Assembly: GCA_014706295.1 (NCBI GenBank)
Contig: JACSVZ010000022.1
Coordinates: 10,992,830-11,056,829, forward strand
DNA: 64,000 nt
Direction: 5' to 3'
From: Lycocorax pyrrhopterus obiensis
Lineage: Eukaryota > Chordata > Aves > Passeriformes > Paradisaeidae
In this document: piece after piece, positions 1-14,100 of the stretch
Numbering within the stretch: the stretch's first letter is position 1
How the letters are laid out: each line of letters begins with the position of its first letter
Notes under the pieces: generated by a model
Seen by the model: the letters and a program-made list of their open reading frames with translations, nothing else
Told to the model about the DNA's origin: nothing
Databases searched by the model: none
Program-made: the position numbers and the translations under genes

Positions 1-1881
1 CCCCCTTCCCCAGGGAGGCAGGATCACCCCAGTGACACCATCCAAACACAGTCCCGATGAAGTGCAAGCAGAGACCAGGCTGAGCCGTAGTGACTAATCA
101 AGCTTTCTCACTAATTGCCTCGAGGCCCGGCGCAGCCAGCAATGCTCAGGCAGCTCCCTCAGCCGCAGGCATGTGCCCAGCTCCCTGGGCAATGCAGATG
201 GTGGATCCAGGTGTCAGAGCTGTGGACAGAGCAGGAGCCCTGGCTCCCTGAGCAGCCACCCTGGCTTCAGCCACCACTGTTCCCCCTCCCCGGATGGAAT
301 AAGGCGCCAGTGGAGGATGTTAATTATGACTGAGCCGCTGCTCGATATCGAGCCTTTGGCGGGTGACCAGGAGCAGTGAGGAAAGCGAGGACTGAGGTTT
401 GAATCGATTAAAGCAAAAGCAGAAGCTCCCCCTCTGATGCCTCTTTCCTGGCTCTGCATAGGGGAAAAATCGAATTAAGGTTTTTTGTTGTGTTACTGAG
501 AGGAAACGCGCCCGTTTCCCACGGACCGAGGTAGCCTGGTTTTGTCTGGAGACGGGCACAACCCGGTCCGGGAAGGCTCCCCCCGGGCTGGAGCGAGGTG
601 TGATGACAGTGTCAGCACAGGAGCAAAGAAGAGCCCGGGGCAAGAGCACAAGCAGAGATGGCACCACAGGGACCTGCCACCCCGAGGGGCGCGGTCAGCG
701 GCTCAGACGCATCTTTGGGAGCAGAGACTCCCCCCATGGTGGGTCCCGGCCCGAAAGGACAAAGGGAATGCGAGGTGCCCGAGCAGCGACTGGGCTCGTC
801 CTAAAGCAGGACCCGTGATTGTCTCTCGACGCTGCCCCCATCCCTGTCACACACCTCCTGTGGCCACAGCTGGGGAACCGAGACTCCATTCCTCCCTCCT
901 GGGTGATCGGCACGTTCGGGATTGAGCACAGTGGGATCCTGAACCACCCTTGGATGCCCCCAGGCCGGGGGGGGACAGCTCGTTGGCTGCCATCTCCCCC
1001 TGACCCTGCCACTGCCATCGTGTCCCTGCCATCCCAGCACTGCACGCCCGGCAAACACAACCCAAGCACCGAGGCACAGCTCCCTCACTGCACCCCTTCC
1101 ATGGCTGCACTGCCACTCTCCACGGTGCCCACAGCATTCTCACAACTTCCCATTAAACTCTCTAACCTGACCCGTCCCAGAGCACCCCCCTCTGCTGCTC
1201 ACACCTCCCACACCCCCAGCCCTGCTCCCTGCTCCCCCCTCTGCCTGTGCCTCGCACCACGCACACAAACCCTGCCAAGCCGCCGCCCCACAGAGCCGCT
1301 CCCTGCCCAACACGTTCCCCCCCGACCTGCGGCTGCAGGGAAAGCGCTGCCAACTCCCCCCTCACCGCAGCATCCGCTGCCGGACCCTCCGCCCGACCGG
1401 GTCAAACATCTTTGGAAACATCACCCCGGAGCTGGGAGGCGGCCGGACAGGTGGGCAGCTCCCCGCCCCGGCACGGAGCCGCTGGGGGAGGGTCCCCGCC
1501 CACGGGACCCCGCTGCTATTGCACTTCTCTTTCGCTCAAGCGTCACCAGTTTGGCGCAGGGGAGGGGAATCACGGGCCGGGGGAGGCAGCGGGGCCCCAG
1601 CGAGGGGTATGTACATGGGCAGGGGGTGGAGAAGGTTCCAGCTTCCTTGATCCTGTTTGTTTTCCAGTGTGAAACAAGGTCCGTGATTTGTTTAAAGTGG
1701 TTAATTGGTATTTTCTGTCTTTTTTTTTTCTTTTTTTTCCTTTCTTTTTGTAAAAAGAGGGTGAGAGAAGGGTGGGGCAAGGGGAGGTGGGATGGGGAGG
1801 AGGGGACATAAAACTGGGAGAGACCCCCACCCTGTTACCCTGGGCTGTAAACGAATCCTCGGAGACGAGTCTCTGAGCTGC
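1..1881 (-). other. Probable ZNF512B 3' UTR and downstream flank
   Basis: Lies directly after the ZNF512B stop. I see no canonical AATAAA or ATTAAA on the minus strand here, so the true mRNA end is not placed. 1721-1749 is a T-rich run (A-rich on the gene's strand). The rest is GC-rich sequence with no recognisable gene; open frames on both strands look like composition effects. Confidence 0.5.
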
Positions 1882-2175
1882 TCATTTCTCGGGCATCTTG
1901 CTGGCTCCTCCCTTCCGCTGGCTCGGGGGCTTGGGGACGAGCTCGTCCCCCTCGGGGCTGCCCCGGGAGCCTTCCCAGTGCTCGAGGGTTTTCTTGTGAT
2001 TAGTCTTTGCTGCCACGCTCTCTCTGCCCTTCGGGGACATTTCTGGAGGCCTCTCCTTGGGTTTTCTCCCCCTTTTCTTCCCGTTTGTGCTTTTCTTTTT
2101 CTCCTCTTTGCTGGAAGAAAGCTGTTCCCTGTTTTTCTTTTTCCGGCTGGCCTCTGAGGAGGTTCGGAACCAGTT
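1882..2175 (-). CDS. ZNF512B: ZNF512B exon 17: basic C-terminal tail, residues 637-733, and stop
   Basis: Acceptor GACACAG; the frame closes at 1884-1882. Opens [10 protein letters not shown] as in human and then becomes strongly basic: [19 protein letters not shown], whose KRGRKPK core looks like an AT hook or nuclear signal. The last residues SKMPEK correspond to the human SKAPEK end. Confidence 0.95.
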   Translation of the reverse strand, partial: NWFRTSSEASRKKKNREQLSSSKEEKKKSTNGKKRGRKPKERPPEMSPKGRESVAAKTNHKKTLEHWEGSRGSPEGDELVPKPPSQRKGGASKMPEK

Positions 2176-5100
2176 CTGTGTCCGTGGGGTGACACGGGGG
2201 TTAGTGACTGTCCAGGGGGCAGGCACTAGTACCAGTACCAGCACCAGCACATACAACCCGAGCCTGGCCCACCCCTCACCCCACTGGCATCACCTCCCTG
2301 AGGTCAAACTGCTCAGTGCTGAGCAGCTGCAATGAGCCTGGGGGTGTCAGGGACACCAAGGGGGACAGGGAGGAACCCCCCAGGCTGATTAGGAGCTGCC
2401 ACTGTGCTCTGCTCTTAACAGATGATCGATGGATGGATGGATGGATGGATGGATGGATGGATGGACGGAAAGGGACAGCCCAAGGATGCGTGTGTTGGAG
2501 CACGGACCAGCCCAGCCCAGATCCAGCTGCTTCCTTACCTCCGAGTGAGCCTTGATGATGTGGTACTTGACACCACTCTCGGAGCTGAACTCCTTCTGGC
2601 ACAGGAGGCAGCGGTACTTGCCCACTGAGTGGTCCCCCTGCAAGACACAGCAGCTCCTGCAGAGCCCAAAGCACCCCAAGGGGTGGCCCTCCCCTGGCCC
2701 TGACCCTCCTGTGACCTCAAAGTGACACAAAATAAACGCTCATGTCTGAACCACCACATCTCTGCCAGCCTTGGTGCCGGGCCAGGAACTCACAGCCACA
2801 TCCTCTCTCTGAGTTTCAGTCCATGTCACTCGTGCTGCTGTCTGTGTGTCCCCAACATCAGGTGATGGGGCCATCGCCCCGTGTCCTCACTGTCAGCAGA
2901 TCTATGATCCCCTGGACTGAACCACCATTGGATTTATGTCCAACACTCACCTAATTTTCCTGTTACATTGTCAGAGAGCCAGGGTGACTGCTGGATTCGT
3001 GTCAGCAGCGCCCTGGTGAGATGACGGATCTGCCGGCTCTGCCGCAGGTCACGGCATGAGGGAGATAATGTGCTCTCTATTGACGAGGGGGTTATGGATG
3101 GGCCCCTCTGGGCCATATATTTCCTCCCTGGGAATTTCTCCATAGCTATAAATCCTGAGTTAGACTGGTCTCTCATTTCGGGAGAGGACAGGCCTGGCTT
3201 CAGGAATCCTTGTGCAAAATCATCCTGGTGCATCGATCCCCACTGAAGATGGGGTGCTGCCTGGGAGCGGCCTCTGCTCTTGCTAAGGCTTCATGTATTG
3301 CAACCAGTTCTGCAGGATTTTACAGCAGGAATCACAGACCAGTTCTGGAGGGGCTGTGATTTATTTATGCCAAATTTGTTGGCACATGTATTCAAAGTAA
3401 ATCCTCTCCCCTAAGGGGAAGAATCTTGCTGATGGCAGTGTGGGGGTCACAGAGCAACTCCCCATTGCTGACTCCCAATACCTGGCCCCAGCTGTGCCAG
3501 ATCCAGAGAGTGCAGCTCTGTGGTTCATGGAAATGTTCATGCAGATCCTGGCTGCTTCCCGTGCATGGAACCAGCCAGAAACCAGCTCCATTTTCTCTCA
3601 GAGAAGGAGCTGTCCCAGTCTTCTGTGTTTGCTCTTTTATCCTGCATAAATCCAGCTTCTCCTGCCGGATCTCTGCAGCCCATTTTCTAAATGATCTCAT
3701 TAAGGGCTGCTGTTCCAGCTAGCGCTGGAGGAGTGCGGGAGTTGGTGTTTTTAATAACCACGGGGTACGTATTGGAGCTGCCTCCTGGAAGCTCCATTCA
3801 ATGGAAGCTGCAGCTGGAAATGTTTCAGGGTATAAAGCTTTAGCAGCTCTTACTTGGTTCCAATTTGAGGGACCTACACTGAGCTCCTGATTTCTCCCCT
3901 GGGGCAGCTGCAGGGCACTGGAGCTCAGGGCTGCTCTGTCCATCCAGTGGTCTCTGCACAACCAGCTGCCTCTTCCAGTCTCAGCCTATCCCAGGAGGCA
4001 TCACACCAGCATCCCTCCAGCTAGGCTTCCAGAGGGGCTCTAGCGCTACCCAAATTGATGGAAGAAGACTCCTGATTTCCACCTGCCTCAGGAAACATTC
4101 AGTTTCCAACACCCAGCTCCTTGGCTCTGAGCTGCTATGGCTGATGCGTGGTTGTGTGAGGTGCTGGCCATGCTGGGTAGCCAAAGGCTTGTGAATGATC
4201 CAGGGGCTGCAGGGACCAGCTGGGCAGGGGCTGCTGTGGGACAGAAGGACATGAACCAGGAGGGCTTAGTCCCACTGTTGTGTCCCCGAGACACTTTGTG
4301 TGTCACAGGTCTGGGCGCTTGGGTGAGAAGTTTGTGTTGTGGCACCTTTTCTCTACAGCTGGAATGGCAGCTACATCCCCTCCAATCCATCTGTGCAGCT
4401 CGAGCCTCTCTGCCTCCATCTGCCTGGTGACAACTCACTGGGAGCAGCCCTCCAGCAGCCACCATCCTTTAACCTGTGCCATTGTCCCTTGGCTTGTTCC
4501 TTCCAAACCAGCTGGGGGGAAGACAAAACCCAACACTAAAGCCACCTCTGAGAAAAGGGTGTAAAAGGCAGGACCTACCTTGTTGCAGTTGGCCAGGTGA
4601 GCTTTCAGCCCCGAGACACTGGAGTAAATGGCTTCACAGCACTGCAGGAAAAAGCAAAGCAGTGTTAGACACGATCCCGCTCATCCCCTGCCTTCCTCTG
4701 AGCCGTGGCCAGGAGCCTGCTGAGCCAGCACGGCCACCGGTCCAGGCTGAGCAGTGTGAGGTTAACGCTCTGCGAGGCGCCGAGGGCTCTGGTCACACGT
4801 TTCCCATTAGTGCTAATGGGAGTCATGTGGCCAAATCCCTCTACAACGGGCTGAAAAACGTCTCCCCTAAATGTCTCCGTGGAAAACCTACATTTGTGAG
4901 CTGTCGGGAGGTCCTGCTGGGCTACAGGAGTTCTTGGAGCCACAGCAGAGGCTTAATGGAGAAGAGAAATCACCCAGGCAGCAGCATGACCAGTTTCTGA
5001 GCAACGTCTTTTCCAAGTGCCTGTGTATGACATTAATTAGCCAGCCCAGCTCCCCTGGCCTTGTGGGAACAGCCTCCCTCAGAACTCCCATTAGCAAGGC

Positions 5101-8100
5101 TTTGTTTGGGACGATAAATCCAGGCTCAGCACCAGGGTGGGGTTCACCTCTCTGTCAGCTCGAGCCAAGGCTGTGTTTCACAGCGAGATGAGGCACACGC
5201 ACCATGCCCTGAGGTCTGCGCTTGTCACAGGGCTTTAAAAAACTTGGCTTAAATCTATCTTTGCTTAACTCTGGGAAAAGCAGGTTTTCTGCATCAAAAG
5301 GCTGTGCAGGATGTGCAGCCTTCACCCTGTTGGGATCTTGGGAGCTTCCCAAACGCAGCTCCAGAGCCCAGATTGGGTAATGCTGCACCATCAGCCCAAG
5401 GGTGGCCCTGTCCCCAAGCCTGGTGGCTTGAGCACACCATGAGGATCCCAAAGGTGGAACACACTTTCACCAGGCACCGCAGCAAGCTCAGGGAAAGGAG
5501 GTGAAATGAGAGCCTGAGCATCACTATGACCGGGGGCCCAATGAGAACCATTTTTGGTGGGTTTCTGCCCCCAAAACCCTCCTTCCTCCTGCAGACTGAG
5601 ACCAGCCAGCCCATGGAAGAACAGACAATCCTTACGTTGTTGGGACAGTTGATGCGGCCCTTCTCCTTCACTTCGTTCTTCCAGTTTTCCAGCAGCCTGG
5701 GATTGAGCTTTGGAAGCCCTGGTCGGGTGTAATTGAGCTGTGAACAATAGCAGTCCATTAGCAGAGCTGCACACCCCAGCCCGCTCCTGCCTCTTCACAC
5801 GGGTCTTGCCCCGCCCCAAAGTGAATCGGGGCTGAAAACTACTCTGGTTTCCCCCAAAGATACCATTCTCCCCCCGGGCACCGCAGGACAGGGAGGTGGT
5901 TCTGCCCACTGCCCTGCCACCGGCGAGGGGTCCCTGGCAAACAGGAGAGGAGAGGCTCCTGCTCCCGGGTCCATGCCCCCAGGGCCAGGACTGGACCCGG
6001 CGTTTTCGGTGCATGGTGTAAGCACAGCCCTTCTGCCGTGTTTTATAACCAGGGGAATAAACAACGCTGCACACTGGGCAGAGGGGGCAGGAGCCTCCAC
6101 GGCTGCCTTCCATGGATGAATGGGCACAACCCGTTAAACAATGAAAGGCTCTTGTGTCTCTGCCTCTCCTTCTGGCAGGGCTGCTCCTTCCAAGTGCTTT
6201 TAATTAGCGCTTTATTAGCAACTTTGAGGGTTAGCATAGCGGCCCGGCCTTCTCAACTCCAGTTCTGCATGTTCAGCACAAGCCAAGGCAGCTGTGACAG
6301 CTCCAGGCATCTCCGGGCCTCCCAGCCACTGTTCCTGGCCCTACCTGCAGGGCTGGTCCCTGCCTGACACTGAGCCACCGTGCCAAGGTCTGGAGGGGAC
6401 ATTGGGCTGCACAACCATGCCAGCACAACTCCCAGCCCGGCCTGGTGAGCTCTGCTAGAGCCAGTGGATGTTGTTTGGGTCCCGAGCCCCAAACTTGCCA
6501 TGAGTGGGAGCAGTGCTGGGTGAGCCCACAGACGGCACGGTGCAGGTGTGGGTACCTGAGCATGTGCCACTCTCCATGGGCACCTCCGAGCATGGGAAAC
6601 AACTGCATCCCTGCATCCATGCTGGATGGAGAGGATGCACGACGAAAAGGTGCTTGCAGAGGTGCAAACCCAGGCTGAACAGTCCCCGAGGACCTGGAGC
6701 TGGCAGTTTGGAGGCAGCAGGAAGCTGGCTGGATTTCTTTTCCAGCTGTGACTTTTCCTGAACATGCCGATAAAGCTGTGAATCTGCCTTTGTCCAGCTC
6801 CCCCCAGCTGTTCCCAAACCTCCCTGCAAAAGGGAACCTCGGGATGTTGAAGGCTCAGATGCCAGCTGCTCCTTTCCACTCAAATTGAAGTGATCCATGT
6901 GCCCCTGCAGCCTTCGCCCTGGCACGTGGCGGGGCACGGCTGGGTCAGGGAGCACTGGGCTCCACGGGGGGGCAGGGGCACAGGGCCTTGCGAAACGGCG
7001 CCGTGAGCACTGGTACGGACGGATGTGGATATGGAAAACTCCCCCGAGCCCCAGCGTGCTGCAATTCTGTCGTGCTTCGCGGCTGGGGGAGATGCCAGCA
7101 GAGCTCTTTGAAGCTCTGGGATGGTGCATCTACCAAGAGCTTGGTCCCCAGCCCGGGGAAGGCAATGCCACCTCCAGGGGAGAACACAGGAGTCCCTTTT
7201 TGCCATTGATACTGAGAGCCAGGATGCCAAACGGCCTCCGTAATTAAAACTCAATCAATCCCATGAATGAGCAAACATTAACGGTAACCGCACACAGCCC
7301 CAGCAACAACCTCTCCCTCCGCGCGTCCCTGGGGAGGAGGCGAGGGGGGATGTTCAGAGATGTGGACTCTGCTGCTCTGCTTTCCCACTCCAGAGAAAAA
7401 TCCCTCCCTGCTCTCCTCCAACAGTCCTGCACAATAACATGCTAATCCCATGTCTTCCCAGGGCGCTGCGGTTCTGGGAATGTCAAAGTCATCTTTATGT
7501 CTCTATTAAGAGGGAGCCCCAGGCATGGAATATTTTATATTTTTTTTTCTTTTCCATTTATTTTCCTCAAACAGCCTGTAAGTGAAAATTTTCATGGCCA
7601 AATCATTAAACGACTACAACTGGTTTTGGCTGCAGCCCATCTCTTCTGAACAGTCGAAGGATGCTGGGCTGGGAAGGTTTGTTTCCTTTGACTGACGGTT
7701 TTATTTAATTAACTTTCATATATCAATCCTCTCTGCTCCCTCGACAGCTCTCCCCTTCCCCAAAATATATCACAGTAAATGAGAACCATGAGGGATGTCT
7801 CAGCTGACGAATGCCCCTGAAGCCTCACTCAGGTCCCCAGCACAAGGCACAGTTCTCCCTTCATCCTGTGGAAGTTGTGGATGATGCCATGAAGGCAAAA
7901 TGCACCCAGGGGTGCTGGCCAGCAGCCAGGTCCCACGGGAGGGTCACACCATGCCAGCTCTGCCGAGCAAGGGGAGGAAGGATGGACTTGGCCCCGCAGC
8001 TGGAGCTGGGATCCGGTTTGGCCCCCAGTGCCGTGAGTCCGCAGGGCTCAGCCTGGCTCCTGCCTGGATCGCAGGGCCATTGTTTTGGGGGACAAACCCA

Positions 8101-11100
8101 AGCCAGCCTCTTCTGCTCTGGAATTTATCCTGGTTCCAGTATAAACCTCAAGCCTGGAGATGACTTTTCCCCTTTAGCTTTATGACTGGCCTATGGCTGC
8201 CCTTTGCTCCAGTTCCCTGCCATGCCATGGCACCAGACTCCACGGGGATGTGCAGACTCCATGGCTGCCTGTACTGACACTGAGACCCTGAGCCACGGGG
8301 AGGCAAATGGAGTGTCCATGTATCCCACAGTGGAGCTCTGCATCCCCCCCTGTGAGCCCATCACAACCTCCAGCACCCTGAAGCAAGGAACCCCACCTCA
8401 AGTTCTACCAAGAAAGCACCACACTCTGCAACAGTGGGATTTCCACAGCATTTTCTCCCCTTCTGCCTCTTAGATGCCTCTTCCCCCTGCTTGAGGAGGT
8501 TGTTTCTCATCCCCCACTATATCCCAGAGCCCACTGCTGTGAGCTGGGAACCTGCAGTCTCAAGGCTGCTCATGGGCAGGCGATGGCCCCGGCAAAGGCC
8601 AGAGGAGGGTCGGCATCATCTTTGCGGAGCTTCTGGAGAGGGGATTTTTCCCAGAAAAGCAGCAGGGGTGTGCCCTTCCCCATCTGACATCCCCAGCAAG
8701 CGGCTGTTGTGAAACACCCCATCTGTTTCAGCTTATCTGGAGGCAAATAAAGATCGGAGCGAGAAAATAAGACTCCAGTGTATATTTAGAAATGCTGGAT
8801 TTGGTTAGCGCAGACCGAAGGCAGCGCAGGGCCTGGGATCGAGCAGCAATCGTTTATTCTGATGCCATTGCTTTGGTGTGAAGGAATCCATCCTCCCGGG
8901 GAAAGGCGAACGCATCCCACCACAGGCCACCAACGGGATCCAAACCCAGCATCCCTCTCCCCGGCTGGGACCGGCTGCCACGTGGCCACAGCACAGGGGC
9001 TGCAGTGGGGCTGTTCCTGCCGTGGGGCTGCGAACCTTCGTATCCCACGGGCTTGATGAGGAACTGTGCCTTCCCCTGGGAAAAGGTTCTGCTGCCTGGA
9101 AAAGGGATGGAGAGGGGTGGCTTTCTTCATCAGCTTCCTCGAAATCCACACTGACTGCTGGAACCATGGTGGGGCACTGCAGAGTTCAGGGATGGAGCTT
9201 GTCCTGTGCTACAGCAAGTTTAGGTGTATCCATCCACCACTGGTTACAGATCAGAGCTGGGAAGCCTCTGTCCCTCTGGAATCCTGGAAATCCCTAGGGC
9301 TTGCTGAAAAGGTGAAGGAGCAGCTGCAATCTGCTGCTGATCCCTGACATCCCACTTCTCTCCACGTCCAGTATGGGGTCTGCAGGCCTGGCAGTGTACT
9401 CCCAATGGCTGGGTATGGCTCAGGGGGAAAAAGAGGAGGTGGTGTGGTGGCTCTTCTGGGACTTCCATCAGTTCCCACCAGTCCCAGTGCCCTGGTCATG
9501 GTGAACTCGTGTTTATCTTCCTGCTGCTCCAGTGGCTCTGGGCTGTCAGCTCCTTCAGGGACAGCCACCACACATGCTCGGCAAGGTGGTGACATGGGGA
9601 TGCTGCTGGCTGCTCTGAGCCCCCCACATGGCACAAGGCTGTCCCACAGGCAGTTCTGAGGGCAGTTCTGTTTTGAGGCTGTAATGAGGTCAAATTAGGC
9701 ACTTGCTGGGAGGTTTTTTGCTGCACCCTGAACTGAACCAACTTGTAAAGGCAGAGCGGTCCTGAGCAATGCAAACCGTGGCTGAGCAGAGCAGCTCAGA
9801 GCGTGCTGAAGTCAGCAAGCTCCCACCAGCCTCCCTGGGCAGAACCTGCCTCCCACCTCCTCCCAGCATCGCTCATCAAGAAAAAATGTCATAGACTGAA
9901 CAGATTATAAAGTGTTGTCAAGGGAACGTGACAGTCACTGCAAGACGTACCCACAGGCACACGCACAGCTATGTACAGATTCACCCGCTGCACTGACTTC
10001 CTCCAAAATCCATCTGGGATTTCATGCAGAGCCTGAGGTCTCTTGGTTCTCCAACCCAAGAGCCTTGTTTTGCCATCTGGGAGCTGATCCAATTCCCCCT
10101 TTGCCCATCTTCAATGCAAAACTGCTTCTGCCAACCTCACAGCAATTCTTTGCTTTTTAGCACTGAGATGGGGCTCAGTTAAACAATCAGGCTCTGAACA
10201 CAAGAAATGTCTCATTAAAAAACCCACTAGCACTTCATGGAGCAATTATGCCAGTGCTGAGACCTTTACAATGCCTTGTATGTCAGCCTGAGCATGTGCC
10301 CCTTGTCCTGGCCTGGGGTCCTGGCTGCTCCCTCAGCTCAAAAAGAAAATACCCAAAGTCATGAGTAAAGGGAACAATTCCAAGAGGAAAGAGAAGAATG
10401 CAAGAGCTGAGACTGGAGAGGGGAGAAGAGAACAGCACACCTCTTCTCCCACAGTATCTGAAATGAAACAGCTACTTTGGGCTTGGTTTTTTTATGTTAT
10501 TAATGCATTGCAGCTGAAGACATCTGGAAAACAACAATGGCAACACCAAGCACTGGGGAAATAAAATGTTTGCAAGCTGTTCCGGCCCTAAAATGCCCAG
10601 CTCTGCCCCAAGGTGGATGCCAGTGCTGTAGCTGAGTTCCCTTCTGTGCCAGTGCCTCACTGGGGTGCCAAGGAGGGTAAAGAAGCTGCTGGTTTGTTCC
10701 TGTGCTGGTTTTCTAGCTGCCCACCATGTGCAGACCAGAGCTGAGCCAGGCTGAGCTTTTCTGAGTCTCTGCAGGACCATGGTGGCACTTCTGCTGAGCA
10801 CACATAGGTGCCAGGACAGCACAGGACAGGCTGTGGGAGCAGGAAGGCATTTTGGCTCAAGCTCTGCTGTCCTGCCACCCCTTTTCCTGGGGTGAGCCAC
10901 ATCACTTCTCCAAGCTGGCTCTGAGACTTGGGCTGTTCTCATGGCTTAGGGTAGGTCCTCTGGGGTGGGACTATTCACACTCTCCTGATGTCCTCTCATC
11001 CTCACTCCCATCTTTGCAACATGCCCGATATCTTGCCAGGGTGAATTTCAGAGCACTGGACAAGAGATGCCCAACTGTTCAGAACAAGGAACAGGCCTGG

Positions 11101-14100
11101 CACCTAACTGCAGAGTCACCTGCTCAGGACACAGGCTGCAGCTCATGCAGAGACTTGCAGGAGAGCTCTGCATTGAGTCCTGGCAAACAAAAAAACTCCT
11201 GTTCCCTCTCTTTTTTCCCCTTTACACTGAAAAGGTTTATGATTTACTGCTTCTTCATTCCTTTTACAGTCCAGAAGGAGCATACCTGAAGGGAATTTCA
11301 GCTTTAGTACACTCCCAGGAATAATCACCTCCTCCCACAGCCAGAAGGGAAGGCTGGTTTGACGTGTACTCACTCCAATGCCTACAAAAAGCTCAAGCCT
11401 GCTGGGGCCCTGTGCAAACCCCACAGCACTGGGCCACGAGTGCACTGCTGCTGGATCCTGCAGGGCTCAGCCCTGTCTCCACTCTCCGCCTTCCTCTGCT
11501 CCCAGCAGCACTGCTCCGGGATGCTGCAGGCCCTTTACCTCCAGGAAAGCATCTCCCAGAAGTTAAGGAAGAGACGTGGAAGGGAGGGAATTCTGCCTGA
11601 GGCATCTTTGCTCTCTGACAGCGCAAGGGAGATGGTTTCAGATCCGATCTGCTCTCTTCACGTGCTCCTCTTGGCTGCCAGCCGCTACTTCCCTGCTCAG
11701 CATGGACCAGAACCGACCTCCCTCCCCAACACTCTTGGGGCCAGACCCTGATCTCTCCCCAGTGCACCACCTCTTCCTCCAAAGGACACAGCTGCCTGCT
11801 GCTGGGAGCCTCCAGACCACAGCAGCTCAGCCTGTGCTGGGTGGGCTCTTCAGCAATAAATCTGCCATCACAGCTAATTAATTTAAGGCACAGCAAGTGA
11901 GACATGTGAGGCCCTCAACCAGCTGGGGCCAGGCTGGAATCCTGGAATCTCTGTGTACAGCTAGTGCAAAACCAAAAGGAGAACTAAAGGCTGCTCACCC
12001 GCTTCGTTTCAGGCACCAGGTCATCCTTCATCCTCCGCTTGGTCCAATCCCTGGCCAGCTCGTCCTCCGCTATCTCCTGGAGGTGGAAGACAGCTACTTG
12101 GGCCGACGTCCGACGGATGCGGCCGCTCGGGGTCCTCTCAAAATCTTCTACGGGACCAGGCTCTGGCTTCACCTCTGGCTCCTCTGGAGGCTGCAAGAGA
12201 GACAGAGTCAGGAAGGGCGGCGAGCTCTCCGGCCCCGGGATGGGGATGCTGGGATTTGGGCTGTGTGTTTCCACACTTGCTTTGCATGTCTGCACTGGAG
12301 AACTGGAGCAAGGGGAGTACCCGCCTGCCTCAGCCCAGCAGTAGCCATAGACTGTGTCCCTCCGTGCTCCCATGTGTATAAATGTCTCCAGTTATTAGAG
12401 TTAGGGAGTGATTAGCGTCGGATGCACTGTCAGTAGGGATCAACAGAACAGAAAGGGATGCTCCCCAGGGACAGATCCTGCCACCCCAGCGCTGGCAGGC
12501 AGCCGGCGCTTGTGAGGGAGCGGCCTGAGGTCTGGTTTTTTTTTTCCTGCAGAGCACGGATGCAGGGTGGGCTGGAGCACAGCCCTGTGGGCACTGGGGA
12601 AAGGGAATGCTGCTGACCACTCCCATAAACAGCATTTTTTGGAGGGGTGGAAGGGGTGTACCCTGTTCCCCCCGACACTGCATGGTACAACACACGTGCA
12701 TGGTGATTTGAGGGAGAAAACAACACCGGCCCGACGTCTGCACCTGCCTTGCCCGGCCCGGCCCTGCCCGGCTCTGTCCTGCCCACGGGCTCCGCAGCTC
12801 TGCAGTCCCCCCCGGGGGAGGATGGCCCCGCTCCTCGGGCTGCGGAGGTGTCCGGGGGGCTCACCAAGGCCGTGTGTTCTGACCGCACATGGTAGTCGTG
12901 GCCAGCCTTGGATTTGTACTTCTTGCCACAGTGCGGGCAGCTGAACACAGGCTTGTCGGCCTCGGCGAGCTGCTTCCCACACCGCTTCTGGTGGTACTGG
13001 TAGCCCATCAGGCTGGAGAAGTTGGCCACGCAACCCTGAGGAGATGGGGAGAAGGGGAGGGTTAAGGACGGCTGGGGCTTCACGTGCCCATGTTGAAAAG
13101 GTTGGGGTGCCGTTTCTCCAGGGAGGAACATTCGAGGAGCCCACTCCAAAGAGCAGCTCTTCCAGCCCATCCCATCCGAGTGTTGGAGAATTTGACAGTT
13201 CCCAAAGAGCCATGCACAGGCACGACAGTGCCCTGGAGGGATGGGAGGAGCAGTCCCTGCCCCTGGCACTCCCTGCCCCAACACACGGATAGAGCTCTCT
13301 GGACAGACACACAGCAGGCAGCAGGAGGGGAAGGCACTGGGGAGGCACTGCCTGCATGGAGAGCAAAGCACCCGCGGGACAAACCTCTGCCAACGTCTCC
13401 CTTACCTGTTCGTGACTTGTCTGCAACCGGCTCGGCTCTGGTTTTGGTGTGGTTTGGTTTGGTTTTACGCTGTGCCCAGGATAGGCTGTGCTCCTTCCTG
13501 AGCTCAGGAGGCAGAATCTGCCCTCCAGCGCTCCTCAGTCTGCCCTGTGCCCACCCTCCTGCCGGGCTGTCCTGTTGCTGGAGCGCACAGAGCCAGTGGG
13601 ACAGGGATTGGGATGGCTGAGCTAAGGTGGAAACATTGAGCACTTGCCAAGGGATGCCTGGAGTGTACATGTCCCCCTCTGCATGGGACTCACTCCTTCC
13701 ACCTTTTCACAGAACGAGAAACAAGAATTGTTCTCGTACCTCATTGGGGCATTTCAGTTTTCCCATCTGCTTTAGCACTTTCCTCAGCCTTTCCCGCTCT
13801 TCCTGTTCACCAAGTCCAGCGGTTTCCACAGGAACAGGCTGGAAACAAGGAAGTAACAGAAGCGACAGAGTCAACCATTTACTCATGTCCTCTGTGCCAG
13901 GAGTGGATGGAAAACCCCTGCCTTGCAGGGAGCTGCTCTGGGCTAGAGGGAACCTCTCATTAGGAGAGCTGGATTTCCCACTGCTTCGTTCTTATGTGCT
14001 GGATCTGCTCATGTCTTTCCTGTGATTACACCCAAAGGCCCAGCTGAGAAACTCAGGAGCAGTTCCTGCACAGAGGATTCACCAGCAAGACTGAAGAGCA

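Noticed and set aside
1721..1749. T-rich run as the poly(A) tail of a retrocopy
   Set aside because: No gene-like sequence or target-site duplication flanks it, and the tract is interrupted by C residues.
819..1811. 330-codon plus-strand open frame downstream of ZNF512B
   Set aside because: Pro/Ser/His-rich low-complexity composition that ends in a Phe-run from a T tract. No homology recognised; likely chance in a GC-rich 3' flank.
2424..2466. ATGG array as a possible CRISPR-like or satellite unit
   Set aside because: A plain tetranucleotide microsatellite without spacers.
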